64,000 nt of DNA from Crenobacter luteus (GCF_004345725.1 NZ_SLXG01000015.1:1-64000); one strand, 5' to 3'; shown: positions 7,428 through 17,309, counted from the first letter of the stretch. The notes: generated by a model from the sequence alone, not told the origin. Numbers and translations: made by a program.

Positions 7428-9782
7428 TCACGGCCGCCAGCGTCTGAGCAGCAGCGCGTTGCTCACCACCGACACCGAACTCATCGCCATCGCCGCGCCG
7501 GCGATCACCGGGCTCAACAGCCCCACCGCCGCGAGCGGAATGCCGAGCACGTTGTAGACGAAGGCGAAAAACAGGTTCTGGCGGATCTTGGCGAGGCTCG
7601 CGCGCGACAAGCGGATCGCCGCGACCAGGTGCAGCAGGTCGCCGTGCATCAGCGTCACGTCGGCGGTCTTGATCGCCACGTCGGCGCCGCCGCCCATCGC
7701 GAAGCCGACGTCGGCCGCCGCCAGCGCCGGCGCGTCGTTGATGCCGTCGCCGGCCATGCCGACCACGCCGCCGGCCGCGCGCAGGCGTTCGACCTCGGCC
7801 GCCTTGCCGGCCGGCTTCACGCCGGCGACGAAGCGCGCGATGCCGCAGCGTTCGGCGACCGCCGCCGCCACCGTCTCGTTGTCGCCGGTCAGCATCACCA
7901 CCTCGACCCCCATCCGCTTCAGCTCGGCCACCGCCGCCGGCGAGGTTTCGCGCACCGTGTCGGCCACCGCGAACAGCGCGACCGGCGCGTCGTTCACCGC
8001 CATCGCCAGCACCGTGCGCCCGCCCTCGGCCAAGGTTTCGACCCTGGCCATGTCGACGCCACCGACCCAGCCGGGCGCGCCGACCCTCACCGCGCCGATT
8101 CCCGCCAGCTTCGCCGTCACGCCGGCGCCGACCGCGGCGTCGAACGATTCGACCGCCGGCAGCGCCAGAGCGCGCTCGCGCGCGGCGGCGAGCAGCGCGC
8201 GGCCGAGCGGATGCTCGGAGCCGGCCTCGGCCGCGGCGGCCCACGCCAGCAGCGTCGCCTCGTCATGGCCGGCCAGCGCCTGGATTGCGACCAGCGCCGG
8301 CTCGCCGCGCGTCAGCGTGCCGGTCTTGTCGACGACCAGCGTCGTCAGCCGGCCGGCGGTCTCGAGCGCGGTCGCGTTGCGGAACAGCACGCCGTGGCGC
8401 GCGCCGTTGCCGATGCCGACCATCACCGCCGTCGGCGTCGCCAGCCCCAGCGCGCACGGGCAGGCAATCACCAGCACCGCGACCGCGTGGATCAGCGCGG
8501 CGCTCCAGTCGGCCATCGAGAGACCGGTCGCGACGAAGGTCACCAGCGCGACGACGAGCACCGCCGGCACGAAGACGCCGGAGATGCGGTCGGCCAGCCG
8601 CTGGATCGGCGCCTTGCTGCCCTGCGCGTCGGCGACCAGCCGCACGATCTCGGCCAACTGCGTCGCGCCGCCGACGCCGGTCGCGCGCACGCGCAAGGCG
8701 CCGCTCGTCGCGGTGGTGCCGGCGAACACCGCGTCGCCGGCGCGCTTGTCGACAGGCAGGCTCTCGCCGGTCAGCAAGGATTCGTCGACGCTCGCCGCGC
8801 CCGACAGCACCACGCCGTCGACCGGCAGCCGCTCGCCGTGGCGCGCCTGGACCACGTCGCCGACCGCGAGCGTCGCGACCGGCACCTCGAGCCACTGGCC
8901 GTCGCGCTCGACGCGCGCGACGGTCGGCGCCTGCTTCATCAAGGCTTCGATCGCCTCGCCGGTACGGCCCTTGGCGCGCGCCTCCAAGAGCTTGCCGAGG
9001 CAGACCAGCGTGACCACGCCGGCCGAGGCCTCGAAGTAGACGAAGAGATCGTGCCGCCCCGTCAGCCACACGACGGTCGAATACAGCCACGCGATGCTGG
9101 TCCCGAGTGCGACCAGCACGTCCATATTGGCCGAGCCGCCGCGCAGCGCGTGCCAGGCGCCGCGGTAGAAGCGCGCGCCGGCCCAGAACTGCACCGGCGT
9201 CGCCAGCAGGAACTGCAGCCAGCGCGGGATCAGCTCGTGCACACCGGCCGCCATGCCGGCCATCTCGACCAGAAACGGCGCGGACAAGAGCGCGGCGACG
9301 ACGAACACGCGGCGCTTGGCCAACCATTGCGCGCGCCTGTCGGCGTCGCGCCCGGCCGCGCCGTCGGCGGCGATCACGCGCGCGGCGTAGCCGGCCTTCT
9401 TCACCGCGTCCAGCAGTTGCTGCGGCGCGACGATGCCGGCCGGGAAGGCAAAGCGGCCGGTCTCGGTCGCGAAGCTGACCGCCGCCGTCACGCCCGGCAG
9501 GCGCGACGCCACCTTCTCGATGCGCGCCGCGCAGGCGACGCAGCTCATGCCGTCGATCGCCAGCTCGACCGTCTCGGTCGGCACCGAAAAACCGGCCTTC
9601 TCGATGACGCCTTCGAGCGTCGCCAGGTCCGGCGCGTCGTCGGAGAGCTCCAGCCGCGCCGATTCGCCGGCGAAGCTGACGGCGGCCTTCACGCCCGTCT
9701 GGCGGTTGAGGACTTTTTCCAGCCTTGCCGCGCAGGCGGCGCAGCTCATGCCGGCGATAGGCAGGGTCAGGGCGGTGGTCAT
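7428..9782 (-). CDS. copA: Copper-exporting P1B-type ATPase
   Basis: Inner-membrane pump that expels Cu(I). Product 784 residues. Two N-terminal heavy-metal domains carry GMSCAACAARLEK (about residue 11) and GMSCVACAARIEK (about 79). Next come the TGES loop (LLTGESLPVDK), the CPC metal site in IACPCALGLATPTA, the phosphorylated aspartate in DKTGTLTRG, the SEHPLGRAL histidine motif and GDGINDAPAL. Eight membrane segments are expected. The start ATG at 9780-9782 follows AAAGGATGCGCC. Transcription begins at a strong promoter whose spacer holds a CsoR-like operator. No copper chaperone or csoR gene is adjacent in this window. Confidence 0.96.
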   Translation of the reverse strand: MTTALTLPIAGMSCAACAARLEKVLNRQTGVKAAVSFAGESARLELSDDAPDLATLEGVIEKAGFSVPTETVELAIDGMSCVACAARIEKVASRLPGVTAAVSFATETGRFAFPAGIVAPQQLLDAVKKAGYAARVIAADGAAGRDADRRAQWLAKRRVFVVAALLSAPFLVEMAGMAAGVHELIPRWLQFLLATPVQFWAGARFYRGAWHALRGGSANMDVLVALGTSIAWLYSTVVWLTGRHDLFVYFEASAGVVTLVCLGKLLEARAKGRTGEAIEALMKQAPTVARVERDGQWLEVPVATLAVGDVVQARHGERLPVDGVVLSGAASVDESLLTGESLPVDKRAGDAVFAGTTATSGALRVRATGVGGATQLAEIVRLVADAQGSKAPIQRLADRISGVFVPAVLVVALVTFVATGLSMADWSAALIHAVAVLVIACPCALGLATPTAVMVGIGNGARHGVLFRNATALETAGRLTTLVVDKTGTLTRGEPALVAIQALAGHDEATLLAWAAAAEAGSEHPLGRALLAAARERALALPAVESFDAAVGAGVTAKLAGIGAVRVGAPGWVGGVDMARVETLAEGGRTVLAMAVNDAPVALFAVADTVRETSPAAVAELKRMGVEVVMLTGDNETVAAAVAERCGIARFVAGVKPAGKAAEVERLRAAGGVVGMAGDGINDAPALAAADVGFAMGGGADVAIKTADVTLMHGDLLHLVAAIRLSRASLAKIRQNLFFAFVYNVLGIPLAAVGLLSPVIAGAAMAMSSVSVVSNALLLRRWRP

Positions 9783-9813
9783 GGCGCATCCTTTGCGAAA
9801 ACCGTCTGACCCG

Positions 9814-9841
9814 ATTATATACCCCACCAGGGTATTATCAA
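9814..9841 (-). promoter_or_regulatory. copA promoter with CsoR-type operator
   Basis: On the minus strand TTGATA and TATAAT are separated by 16 bases. The spacer is occupied by the perfect palindrome ATACCC-N5-GGGTAT (9819-9835). CsoR-family repressors bind such ATACCC/GGGTAT half-sites and are released by Cu(I). The site sits exactly where a bound repressor would block RNA polymerase. The sequence does not fit the CueR type, which needs a 19-base spacer. Confidence 0.8.
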
Positions 9842-9867
9842 GTTCGGCTCCGCGCCGCGCGGCCATG

Positions 9868-9893
9868 AAAAAACCGGGCCCTGAGGCCCGGTT
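9868..9893 (-). terminator. Terminator of the ppx-corA transcript
   Basis: A perfect 9 bp stem AACCGGGCC / GGCCCGGTT with a 4-base loop, read on the minus strand into a T run, sits just after the corA stop and before the copA promoter. Confidence 0.85.
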
Positions 9894-9910
9894 GTCGAAG
9901 CATGCCGCGC

Positions 9911-10993
9911 TCACAGCCAGCGCCGCCGCCAGAAGTAGACGCCGAGCACGACGCTGATCAGCGCCATCAGGCCGAGCACGCCGTAGTAGCCGTAGCGCCA
10001 GTGCAGCTCGGGCATGTTGTCGAAATTCATCCCGTAGATGCCGGCGATCAGCGTCAGCGGCATGAAGATGATGGTGATGACGGTCAGCACGCGCATCTGC
10101 ACGTTGAGCCGGTGCGACTGCTGCGACAGGTAGATGTCCATCATGCCGGCGACCAGGTCGCGCGCCGATTCGAGCGACTCGATCAGGTGCAGGCTGTGGT
10201 CGTAGGCGTCGCGCAGGTAGACGCGCGTCTCCTCGCCGATGAAGGGCATGTCGTTGGCCGAGAGCTTGAGCAGCGCCTCGCGCAGCGGCAACAGCGCGCG
10301 CCGCAGCTTCAGCGCGTCGTGCTTGAGGCGGTGGATGCGCTTGAGCACCGGCTGGTCGCGACCGCCCGACAGCAGGCTCGCGTCGGTCGCGTCGACGCGC
10401 GCGGTGTAGCCGTCGAGCACGCCGAAGTAGTCGTCGACCACCGCGTCGACCAGCGAGTAGGCCAGAAAACTCGCGCCGCGCTCGCGCAGCAGGCCGCGGC
10501 GCTGCTTGATGCGCTCGCGCACGCCGCCGAACACGCCGAGCGGCCGCGTCTGGAAGCTGATGACGAAGCGTTCGCCGACGATCAGGTAGACCTGGTTGGC
10601 GAACAGCCGCTCGCTGCCTTCCTCGTAGTGGAGCACGCGCGCGGCGAAGAACAGGTAGTGCTCGTATTCCTCGAGCTTGGGACGCTGGCGCGCGTTGAGG
10701 ATGTCCTCGAGCACCAGCGGGTGCAGGTCGAAACGGCGGCCGATCGCCGCCATCCACGCCGGGTCGGTCAGGCCGTAGACGTTGAGCCACAGCACCGGCA
10801 GCGTCGGCTGGTAGGCCAGCCCCTCCTCCAGCGTGGCGAAGGTGGTCTCCCTGACCGCGTCGGGGCCGTACTCGATCAGCGTGATGAAGGGGTCGACCTT
10901 GCCGGACGCGACCGCCGGCGAGGCGACCGGCAACAAGGTGCCCGGCGCCTCGCCCAGCGTCGGCACGCGTTCCTTCAGGCCGGCGTGACGCAT
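9911..10993 (-). CDS. corA: CorA-type magnesium/cobalt transporter
   Basis: Pentameric inner-membrane divalent cation channel, 360 residues. The large cytoplasmic N-terminal domain is followed by two C-terminal membrane helices, with the diagnostic YGMNFDNMPEL loop (GMN) between them and a basic C-terminal tail (WRRRWL). Length and domain order are normal for the family. It starts seven bases after the ppx stop, so the two genes probably form one transcript ending at 9868. It could carry Mg, Co or Ni; the sequence does not decide. Confidence 0.93.
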   Translation of the reverse strand: MRHAGLKERVPTLGEAPGTLLPVASPAVASGKVDPFITLIEYGPDAVRETTFATLEEGLAYQPTLPVLWLNVYGLTDPAWMAAIGRRFDLHPLVLEDILNARQRPKLEEYEHYLFFAARVLHYEEGSERLFANQVYLIVGERFVISFQTRPLGVFGGVRERIKQRRGLLRERGASFLAYSLVDAVVDDYFGVLDGYTARVDATDASLLSGGRDQPVLKRIHRLKHDALKLRRALLPLREALLKLSANDMPFIGEETRVYLRDAYDHSLHLIESLESARDLVAGMMDIYLSQQSHRLNVQMRVLTVITIIFMPLTLIAGIYGMNFDNMPELHWRYGYYGVLGLMALISVVLGVYFWRRRWL

Positions 10994-11000
10994 GCGCCGC

Positions 11001-12488
11001 TCAAACGCCCGCGATCGCCAGCGCGAAGCCGACCCGCTTCCACTGCGCGACCTCCTGCCTGAACGCGCTGGCGGTCAGCGGGTTGGCCGAGAGCCAGTCC
11101 GGGTCGAGCGTCAGCGTGAAGTGCTTGGGCTGCGAGGCGAGCGCCAGGCGTTCGGGCAGCGCCGGCTCCTGGCGGCGGCGGCAGAACAGCACCGCCAGAC
11201 GCAGCGCCATCACCGCCTGCCATTGCGCCGCCTCGTCGATGAGCGCCTGCATCTTGCCCATGTCGCCGCGGTGGCCGAGCACCAGCGTCGCCAGCTGCGC
11301 CTGCTCGCGCTTGGAGAAGCCCGGCATGTCGGCGTTCTGCAGGATGTAGGCGCTGTGCTTGTGGTAGGCGGTGTGCGCGATGCTCAGCCCGATCTCGTGC
11401 AGCTGCGCCGCCCACTGCAGGCGCTTGAGCCGCGCCTCGTCGAGCGCGTCGCCGACCAGCATGCGGTAGAAGCGCTCGGCCAGACGGCCGACGCGCGCCG
11501 CCTGCTCGGTGTCGACGTGGTAGCGGCGACGGAACAGCGACACGGTCGAATCGCGCATGTCCTTGTCGCGCTGGCGGCCCAAAAGGTCGTAGAGCACGCC
11601 GTCGCGCAGCGCGCCGTCGGCGACCGTCATCTTGTCGACGCCCAGCTCCTCGAACACCGCGATCATCACCGCCAGACCGCCGGCGATCACCGGCACGCGG
11701 TCGGCCTTCAGACCGTTCAGGTCGACCTCGCGGATCGAGCCGAAGCGGATCAGCGCGTCACGCAGCCGCTCCATGCCGGCCAGCGTGATGTCGGCGCTCG
11801 AGAAGTCGTTGATCTCGAGCACGTCGCGCAACGCGCGCGCGGTGCCCGAGGTGCCGACCGCGAGCTGCCACGAATCCGGCGTGTACTCGTGCGCGATGCG
11901 CTGGATCTCGTTGCGCGCGGCCAGCGTCGCGTCGCGGAAATTGGACTTGCTCAGCTTGCCGTCGGGAAAGTAGCGCCGGCTGTAGGTCACGCAGCCCAAG
12001 GGCAGGCTCTCGGTGACGTGCGCCTTGTACTGGCTGCCGATGATGAACTCGGTCGAGCCGCCGCCGATGTCGACCACCAGGCGCTTCTCGCGCGTGGCCG
12101 GCAGGCTGTGTGCGGCGCCCAGGTAGATCAGGCGCGCCTCCTCGCGGCCGGCGATGATCTCGATCGGAAAACCGAGCAGCGCCTCGGCGCGCGCGATGAA
12201 ATCGGCGGCATTTTTGGCGACGCGCAGCGTGTTGGTGCCGACCACGCGCACCTGGCCGGGCTCGAAGCCGCGCAAGCGCTCGCCAAAGCGCGCCAGCGCG
12301 GCCAGCGCCGACTCCTGCGTCGCGTCGTCGAGGTATTTGTCGTCGGTGAGGCCGCCGCCGAGGCGGACGGTTTCCTTCAGCGTGTCGAGGGTGTAGAGCT
12401 GGTCGTCGACCACGCGCGAGACCTGCAGGCGGAAGCTGTTCGAGCCGAGGTCGACGGTGGCGAGGACGGGATACGGGGGCGTTGGCAT
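11001..12488 (-). CDS. ppx: Exopolyphosphatase / GppA-type phosphatase
   Basis: Degrades polyphosphate, or pppGpp in the closely related GppA group. The 495-residue product shows the actin-like ATPase-fold motifs TVDLGSNSFRL near the N-terminus, GREEARLIYLG and VDIGGGSTEF, and a C-terminal HD-like half (LHEIGLSIAHTAYHKHSAYI). I prefer the ATG at 12486-12488 (MPTPPYPVLATVDLG), which follows AAGGGCGC; the frame stays open to 12536. The neighbouring phoU is upstream on the same strand, a phosphate-related pairing. Ppx and GppA cannot be separated with certainty by eye. Confidence 0.92.
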   Translation of the reverse strand: MPTPPYPVLATVDLGSNSFRLQVSRVVDDQLYTLDTLKETVRLGGGLTDDKYLDDATQESALAALARFGERLRGFEPGQVRVVGTNTLRVAKNAADFIARAEALLGFPIEIIAGREEARLIYLGAAHSLPATREKRLVVDIGGGSTEFIIGSQYKAHVTESLPLGCVTYSRRYFPDGKLSKSNFRDATLAARNEIQRIAHEYTPDSWQLAVGTSGTARALRDVLEINDFSSADITLAGMERLRDALIRFGSIREVDLNGLKADRVPVIAGGLAVMIAVFEELGVDKMTVADGALRDGVLYDLLGRQRDKDMRDSTVSLFRRRYHVDTEQAARVGRLAERFYRMLVGDALDEARLKRLQWAAQLHEIGLSIAHTAYHKHSAYILQNADMPGFSKREQAQLATLVLGHRGDMGKMQALIDEAAQWQAVMALRLAVLFCRRRQEPALPERLALASQPKHFTLTLDPDWLSANPLTASAFRQEVAQWKRVGFALAIAGV

Positions 12489-12522
12489 GAATGCGCCCTT
12501 CTGTTCGGGTCGGGTGATAATG

Positions 12523-12552
12523 AAAAAAGGCGGCAACCATGTTACCGCCTTT
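12523..12552 (-). terminator. Terminator after phoU
   Basis: The stem AAAGGCGGTAAC / GTTGCCGCCTTT on the minus strand has one mismatch and is followed by TTTTTT. It lies between phoU and ppx, so ppx probably has its own promoter or depends on read-through. Confidence 0.75.
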
Positions 12553-12595
12553 CGTCGTCCAGCGTCACCGCCGGACCATGCCGATGCGGGCCGGC

Positions 12596-13306
12596 TTAGT
12601 CGTCCAGCCCCAGCGTTTCGCGCTTCTTCTCGTCGAGCGTCGTATGGCGGATGTCCTTGCCCTTGACGAGGTAGACGACGTACTCGGAGATGTTCTTCGC
12701 GTGGTCGCCGATGCGCTCGATCGCCTTGGCGATGAACAGCGTGTCGATCGACATGCTGATCGTGCGCGGGTCTTCCATCATGAAGGTGATCAGCTGGCGG
12801 ATCTCGGCGGCGAAGTCCTGGTCGAGCTGCTGGTCTTCCTCGGCCAACTCCAGCGCGGCCTTCGGGTCGAGGCGCGCGAACGCGTCGAGCGCGCGGCGCA
12901 GCATCGACACCGCGACCTCGGCCATCTTGCCGACCTCGCGAAAGCGCGGCAGCTGGAAGCGGTCGGCCTCGTAGATGGTCTTGCCCATGCGCGCGATCTT
13001 CTGCGCCTCGTCGCCGATGCGCTCCAGGTCGGTGATGGTCTTGATGACGGTGATCACCATGCGCAAATCGCTGGCGGCCGGCTGGCGGCGCGCGATGATG
13101 TGCTGGCAGTCGTCGTCGATCGCCACCTCGAGCGCGTTGACCAGCGCGTCCTCGGCGATCACCTTGTCGAAGCGCGCCATGTCGCCCGCCATCAAGGCGT
13201 CGACGGCCGACAGGATCTGCTGCTCCACCAGCCCGCCCATCTGCAGCACGCGCGTGCGGATGGTTTCGAGCTCCATGTCGAATTGCTTGGAGATGTGTTC
13301 GGCCAT
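12596..13306 (-). CDS. phoU: Phosphate-signalling regulator PhoU
   Basis: Cytosolic regulator that links the Pst phosphate importer to the PhoR/PhoB two-component system. The 236-residue product consists of two related three-helix domains with the metal-binding repeats TDLERIGDEAQKIA (about 87-100) and KAIERIGDHAKNISE (about 190-204). I start at ATG 13304-13306 (MAEHISKQFD), preceded by GAGGGGGCGATAGTT; the open frame begins 14 codons earlier. No pst or phoBR genes are in the window. Confidence 0.95.
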   Translation of the reverse strand: MAEHISKQFDMELETIRTRVLQMGGLVEQQILSAVDALMAGDMARFDKVIAEDALVNALEVAIDDDCQHIIARRQPAASDLRMVITVIKTITDLERIGDEAQKIARMGKTIYEADRFQLPRFREVGKMAEVAVSMLRRALDAFARLDPKAALELAEEDQQLDQDFAAEIRQLITFMMEDPRTISMSIDTLFIAKAIERIGDHAKNISEYVVYLVKGKDIRHTTLDEKKRETLGLDD

Positions 13307-13351
13307 AACTATCGCCCCCTCATTGCAAATGGCAAACCAGCCTTGCATGGT

Positions 13352-13386
13352 AAAACGCCGGCGTGACAGCCTGATGACAGCCGGCG
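13352..13386 (-). terminator. Probable terminator of rpiA
   Basis: On the minus strand CGCCGGC and GCCGGCG pair around a 17-base loop and are followed by TTTT. The long loop makes it less certain than the other terminators here. Confidence 0.5.
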
Positions 13387-13403
13387 CCGCTTCTTCGTTG
13401 TTC

Positions 13404-14063
13404 TTATGCCTTCACCTCGACGCCGTCCTGGCGGCCGATCAGCAGCACGTCGGCGCGACGCTTGGCGAACAGGCCGCAGGTGACGACGCCGACGATCTGG
13501 TTGATGTGCGCCTCCATGTCGACCGGCTGGCCGATCTTCATGCCGTGCACGTCGAGGATGATGTTGCCGTTGTCGGTGGTGAAGCCCTGACGCAGCTCCG
13601 GGTGACCGCCGAGCTTGACCAGCTCGCGCGCGACGTAGCTGCGGGCCATCGGCACGACCTCGACCGGCAGCGGGAAGGTGCCGAGGGTGTCGACGTACTT
13701 GCTCTCGTCGACGATGCAGACGAACTGCCCGGCGACCGCCGCGACGATCTTCTCGCGCGTCAGCGCGCCGCCGCCGCCCTTGATCATGTGCAGGTAGTGG
13801 TTCACCTCGTCGGCGCCGTCGACGTAGACCGGCACCTCGTCGACGGTGTTCAGGTCGTAGACCGGGATGCCGAGCGCCTTCATGCGCGCGGTCGACGCCT
13901 CCGAGCTCGACACCGCGCCCTGGATGCGGCCCTTGATCTTGGCCAGCTCGTCGATGAAGAAGTTGACGGTGCTGCCGGTGCCGACGCCGACGATGCTGTC
14001 CTCGGGCACGTACTCGATGGCCTTCTTCGCCACGGCGAGTTTCATTTGATCTTGCGTCAGCAT
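13404..14063 (-). CDS. rpiA: Ribose-5-phosphate isomerase A
   Basis: Interconverts ribose-5-phosphate and ribulose-5-phosphate in the pentose phosphate pathway. The 219-residue length is standard. Motifs are [29 protein letters not shown] (with the catalytic aspartates) and [12 protein letters not shown]. The start ATG at 14061-14063 has a strong CGGAGGTAAGCCC ribosome site. It is downstream of ispF on the same strand with 66 bases between them. Confidence 0.97.
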   Translation of the reverse strand: MLTQDQMKLAVAKKAIEYVPEDSIVGVGTGSTVNFFIDELAKIKGRIQGAVSSSEASTARMKALGIPVYDLNTVDEVPVYVDGADEVNHYLHMIKGGGGALTREKIVAAVAGQFVCIVDESKYVDTLGTFPLPVEVVPMARSYVARELVKLGGHPELRQGFTTDNGNIILDVHGMKIGQPVDMEAHINQIVGVVTCGLFAKRRADVLLIGRQDGVEVKA

Positions 14064-14129
14064 GGGCTTACCTCCGTTGGGATGGAATTCGTTGGCAATA
14101 TGGATTCATTCTATATCGGGCGTGGCCGC

Positions 14130-14606
14130 TCAGGCCTTCTCGATCAGGCACACCGCCTGCGCCTCGATCGCCTCCTGGCGGCCGAGGTAGCCGAGCTTCT
14201 CGTTGGTCTTGCCCTTGACGTTGACCGCGTCCGGCGCGACGCCGAGGTCGGCGGCGATGTTGGCGCGCATCGCGTCGATATGCGGCGCGAGCCGGGGCGC
14301 CTGCGCGATCAGCGTCGCGTCGACGTTGACGACGCGCCAGCCGGCCGCATTCACGCGGCGCACCGCCTCGCGCAAGAGCACGCGGCTGTCGGCGCCCTCG
14401 AAGGCCGGGTCGGTGTCGGGGAACAGCCGGCCGATGTCGCCCAGCGCCGCCGCGCCGAGCACGGCGTCGGTGATCGCGTGCAGGAGCGCGTCGGCGTCGG
14501 AGTGGCCCAACAGGCCCTTGTCGAACGGCAGCGTCACGCCGCCGAGGATCAGCGGCCGGCCCTCGACCAGCCGGTGCACGTCGTAGCCTTGTCCGATGCG
14601 GAACAT
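14130..14606 (-). CDS. ispF: 2-C-methyl-D-erythritol 2,4-cyclodiphosphate synthase
   Basis: Fifth enzyme of the MEP isoprenoid pathway, 158 residues, normal size. Motifs are GYDVHRL (zinc ligands D and H), [26 protein letters not shown] and the C-terminal [13 protein letters not shown]. The ATG at 14604-14606 follows AAGGATTTCC. It lies eight bases after ispD, the usual ispD-ispF pairing, here downstream of dnaQ. Confidence 0.97.
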   Translation of the reverse strand: MFRIGQGYDVHRLVEGRPLILGGVTLPFDKGLLGHSDADALLHAITDAVLGAAALGDIGRLFPDTDPAFEGADSRVLLREAVRRVNAAGWRVVNVDATLIAQAPRLAPHIDAMRANIAADLGVAPDAVNVKGKTNEKLGYLGRQEAIEAQAVCLIEKA

Positions 14607-14614
14607 GGAAATCC

Positions 14615-15307
14615 TTATGCTTGAGCGGGAGCCGACCTGGCCGCGAGCAGCGCCTCGGCCAAGGTCAGGTCCTGCGGGTAGGTCACCTTGAAATTGCCGG
14701 CCTCGCCCTCGACGAGGCGCGGCGCGAGGCCGAGCCGCTCGATCGCCGACGCCTCGTCGGTGATCTCGGCCAACGGCGCGGCGGCCAGCGCGCGCTGCAA
14801 AAGGCCGGCGCGGAACATCTGCGGCGTCTGCGCCAGCCACAGGCCGGCGCGCGGCAGCGTGGCGCCGACGCGGCCGTCGGCGTCGCCGCGCTTGACGGTG
14901 TCGGGCACCGGCAGCGCCAACAGGCCGCCGACCGCGTCGCCGTCGAGCGTGTCGATCAGCCGCGACAGCGCCGTCGCGGAAATGCCGACGCGCGCGGCGT
15001 CGTGCACCAGTACCCAGTCGTCGGCGGCGAGGTCGAGTTGGCCGAGCCCGTTGGCGACGCTGTCGGCGCGCGTGGCGCCGCCGCAGCGCAGCACGGTCAG
15101 CGCGGCCGGCCAGTCGTAGCCGTCGAACCATTGGTCGTCGGGCGAAATCACCACCGCGACCGCGTCGACGCCCGGATGGGCGATGAGCGCGTCGAGCGTG
15201 TGCGCCAGCAGCGGCCGGCCGGCCAACGGCAGGTATTGCTTGGGGATCGCGGCGCCGACGCGGCTGCCCGAGCCGGCCGCCGGCACCAGCGCGACGCGAC
15301 GGCTCAT
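14615..15307 (-). CDS. ispD: 2-C-methyl-D-erythritol 4-phosphate cytidylyltransferase
   Basis: Couples MEP to CTP in the MEP isoprenoid pathway. The 230-residue product has the N-terminal nucleotide loop [21 protein letters not shown], the VHDAAR motif, the PVPDTVKR segment and the TDEASAIE and KVTYPQDL C-terminal motifs. The residue after VHDAAR is V instead of the common P, a small difference outside the catalytic positions. The start ATG overlaps the dnaQ stop by four bases. Confidence 0.96.
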   Translation of the reverse strand: MSRRVALVPAAGSGSRVGAAIPKQYLPLAGRPLLAHTLDALIAHPGVDAVAVVISPDDQWFDGYDWPAALTVLRCGGATRADSVANGLGQLDLAADDWVLVHDAARVGISATALSRLIDTLDGDAVGGLLALPVPDTVKRGDADGRVGATLPRAGLWLAQTPQMFRAGLLQRALAAAPLAEITDEASAIERLGLAPRLVEGEAGNFKVTYPQDLTLAEALLAARSAPAQA

Positions 15308-16026
15308 GCGCCGCCCTCCGCGGCCGGCGCCTCGTAGCCGCGCCACAGGCAGGACCCCTTGACCGCCTTGTCGAGCGCGTCGAGGTAGTCGGCGTGCAAG
15401 GCCAGCTCGGCCTCGCTCGCCTTGAGCACGACCAGCGGCTTCTTCTCGAACGCGAGGCCGACGAGGCCGCCGGACGCGCCGTCGTCGTCGAGGTCCATCA
15501 TCAGGCTTTCCTGGCCGCGCGTGAGCGCGAGGTAGACCTCGGACAACAGTTCGCAGTCGATCAGCGCGCCGTGCAGCGTGCGGTTCGAGCGGTCGATCTC
15601 GAAGCGGTCGCACAGCGCGTCGAGGCTGTTGCGCTTGCCGGGGAAGGTGTCGCGCGCCATCGCCAGCGTGTCGACCACGCCGGCGCACAGGACCTTGACC
15701 GGCGCGATGCCGAGACGCTCGAACTCGGCGTTCAGGAAGCCGACGTCGAACGGCGCGTTGTGGATGATCAATTCGGCGTCGCCGATGAAGTCGACGATCT
15801 GCTCGGCGACCTGGCGGAACTTCGGCTTGTCGGCGAGAAAATCGAGCGAGATGCCGTGCACGCGCTCGGCGTCCGGGTCGATCTCGCGCTCGGGATGCAT
15901 GTATAGATGCAGCGAGCGGCCGGTGAGCTTGCGGTTCAGCATCTCGAGGCCGGCGAATTCGATGATGCGGTGGCCCTCGGCGGGCGAGAGGCCGGTGGTT
16001 TCGGTATCGAGGATGATCTGGCGCAT
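15304..16026 (-). CDS. dnaQ: DNA polymerase III epsilon subunit (proofreading exonuclease)
   Basis: The 3'-5' proofreading exonuclease of the replicative polymerase. The 240-residue product shows the DEDDh motifs [10 protein letters not shown] (Exo I), [11 protein letters not shown] (Exo II) and [10 protein letters not shown] (Exo III). I start at ATG 16024-16026 ([13 protein letters not shown]), which places the catalytic Asp as in E. coli; the open frame begins nine codons upstream. It overlaps ispD by four bases. Order with rnhA, a methyltransferase and gloB matches E. coli gloB-yafS-rnhA-dnaQ. Confidence 0.96.
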   Translation of the reverse strand: MRQIILDTETTGLSPAEGHRIIEFAGLEMLNRKLTGRSLHLYMHPEREIDPDAERVHGISLDFLADKPKFRQVAEQIVDFIGDAELIIHNAPFDVGFLNAEFERLGIAPVKVLCAGVVDTLAMARDTFPGKRNSLDALCDRFEIDRSNRTLHGALIDCELLSEVYLALTRGQESLMMDLDDDGASGGLVGLAFEKKPLVVLKASEAELALHADYLDALDKAVKGSCLWRGYEAPAAEGGA

Positions 16027-16083
16027 AAAACGGGCAAGGTTGGCCGAGCGCAAGCGGCGCCCGGCGTGTTCGTTCGGTAGGGA

Positions 16084-16533
16084 CTAGCGGCCCGCCTGCA
16101 CGGCGGCGACGCCGCGGTTGGCAAGTTCGTCGGCGCGCTCGTTCTCGGGGTGGCCGGCGTGGCCCCTGACCCAGCGCCAGTCGATCTGGTGGCGCGCGGC
16201 GATCTCGTCGAGCTTCTGCCACAGGTCGGCGTTCTTGACCGGCTCCTTGGCGGCGGTTTTCCAGCCGCGCTTCTTCCAGCCGTGGATCCACTCCGAGATG
16301 CCCTTCTGCACATACTGCGAGTCGGTGTAGACCACGACGCGGCACGGCCGCTTGAGCACCGCCAGCCCTTCGATGACCGCGGTCATTTCCATGCGGTTGT
16401 TGGTGGTGTTGTCCTCGCCGCCGGACATTTCCTTCTCCTGCCCCTTGTAGCGCAGGATCGCGCCCCAGCCGCCCGGGCCGGGGTTGCCCTTGCAGGCGCC
16501 GTCGGTGAACAGTTCGACAATTTCTTCGCTCAT
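16084..16533 (-). CDS. rnhA: Ribonuclease HI
   Basis: Cuts the RNA strand of RNA-DNA hybrids. The 149-residue product has the catalytic residues in [17 protein letters not shown] (Asp), [10 protein letters not shown] (Glu), YTDSQYV (Asp) and [16 protein letters not shown] (His and Asp). Length is standard. It overlaps the end of the upstream methyltransferase gene by four bases and precedes dnaQ by 57 bases. Confidence 0.97.
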   Translation of the reverse strand: MSEEIVELFTDGACKGNPGPGGWGAILRYKGQEKEMSGGEDNTTNNRMEMTAVIEGLAVLKRPCRVVVYTDSQYVQKGISEWIHGWKKRGWKTAAKEPVKNADLWQKLDEIAARHQIDWRWVRGHAGHPENERADELANRGVAAVQAGR

Positions 16534-17291
16534 GCTGATCCTGGTTCTTGCGGGCCGCCGCCCCCGGCCTGCCGCGCCGCCCGGTGGCGGTCGTTGCCGG
16601 CGGCCACGGCCAGCCCGCGCGCCGCCTTCTTGGCGACGCCCCACTGCGGGGTAATGAGTCTGAGGCCGCGCGTGCGCTTGACGGCCGAGATGCCGTACAC
16701 GCCAGCGGCCAGCGGCCACCAGCGGTCGCCGGCCCCCTCCATGAAGGCGAAGCGACGCAGCCAGTCCTCGCGCGCGAACGGCGGCGCGTAGGCCATGAAG
16801 GCCCCGCCGTCGGGCTCGATTTCCATCAGCTCCAGCCAGTCCCGGATGCGCGGCAGCGACAGGAACTGGCCATTCCACGGCGCCTCGTAGCGACCGGCCG
16901 CGACCCGCTTGACGCCCCACAGCGACCACGGGTTGAAGCCGGTCAGCACCAGACGCCCCTCGGGCATCAGCACCCGCTCGACCTCGCGCAGCACCTGGTG
17001 GGGATGGGTGGTAAAATCGAGCGTGTGCGGCAGCACCACGAGGTCGAGGCTGTTGCCGGCGAAAGGCAGCGCCTCGGGCAGGCAAAGCAGCCCGGCGGGC
17101 GCCTCGACGTCGGCACGCAGCTGCATCGGGATGCGGTTGGCGCGCAGGAAATCATGCGCCGGCAGGCCGATCTGCACCGCGTGATAGCCGAACGCGTCGG
17201 CCACCGCGCGGTCGAAGAACGCCTGCTCGCGCGCCAGCAGATAGCGGCCCAGCTCGCTTTCGGCCAACCACTCGGAAAATCTCTCCATCAT
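16530..17291 (-). CDS. SAM-dependent methyltransferase, YafS-like
   Basis: Class I methyltransferase of about 253 residues in the chromosomal place of E. coli yafS. Motifs visible are a partial post-I region [50 protein letters not shown] and a C-terminal ISAVKRTRG. The SAM-binding glycine loop is weak. Its substrate is unknown. Three in-frame ATGs (17295-17297, 17289-17291, 17286-17288) are possible starts; I chose the middle one. The tail after KRTRGLRL is basic and glycine-rich. It is divergent from gloB with only 18 bases between the chosen start codons. Confidence 0.82.
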   Translation of the reverse strand: MMERFSEWLAESELGRYLLAREQAFFDRAVADAFGYHAVQIGLPAHDFLRANRIPMQLRADVEAPAGLLCLPEALPFAGNSLDLVVLPHTLDFTTHPHQVLREVERVLMPEGRLVLTGFNPWSLWGVKRVAAGRYEAPWNGQFLSLPRIRDWLELMEIEPDGGAFMAYAPPFAREDWLRRFAFMEGAGDRWWPLAAGVYGISAVKRTRGLRLITPQWGVAKKAARGLAVAAGNDRHRAARQAGGGGPQEPGSA

Positions 17292-17309
17292 GGGCATCGA
17301 TCCGACATC

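Noticed and set aside
9783-9841. CueR-type (MerR family) operator at copA
   Set aside because: The spacer is 16 bases, not the 19-20 needed for MerR-type activation, and the palindrome is of the CsoR kind.
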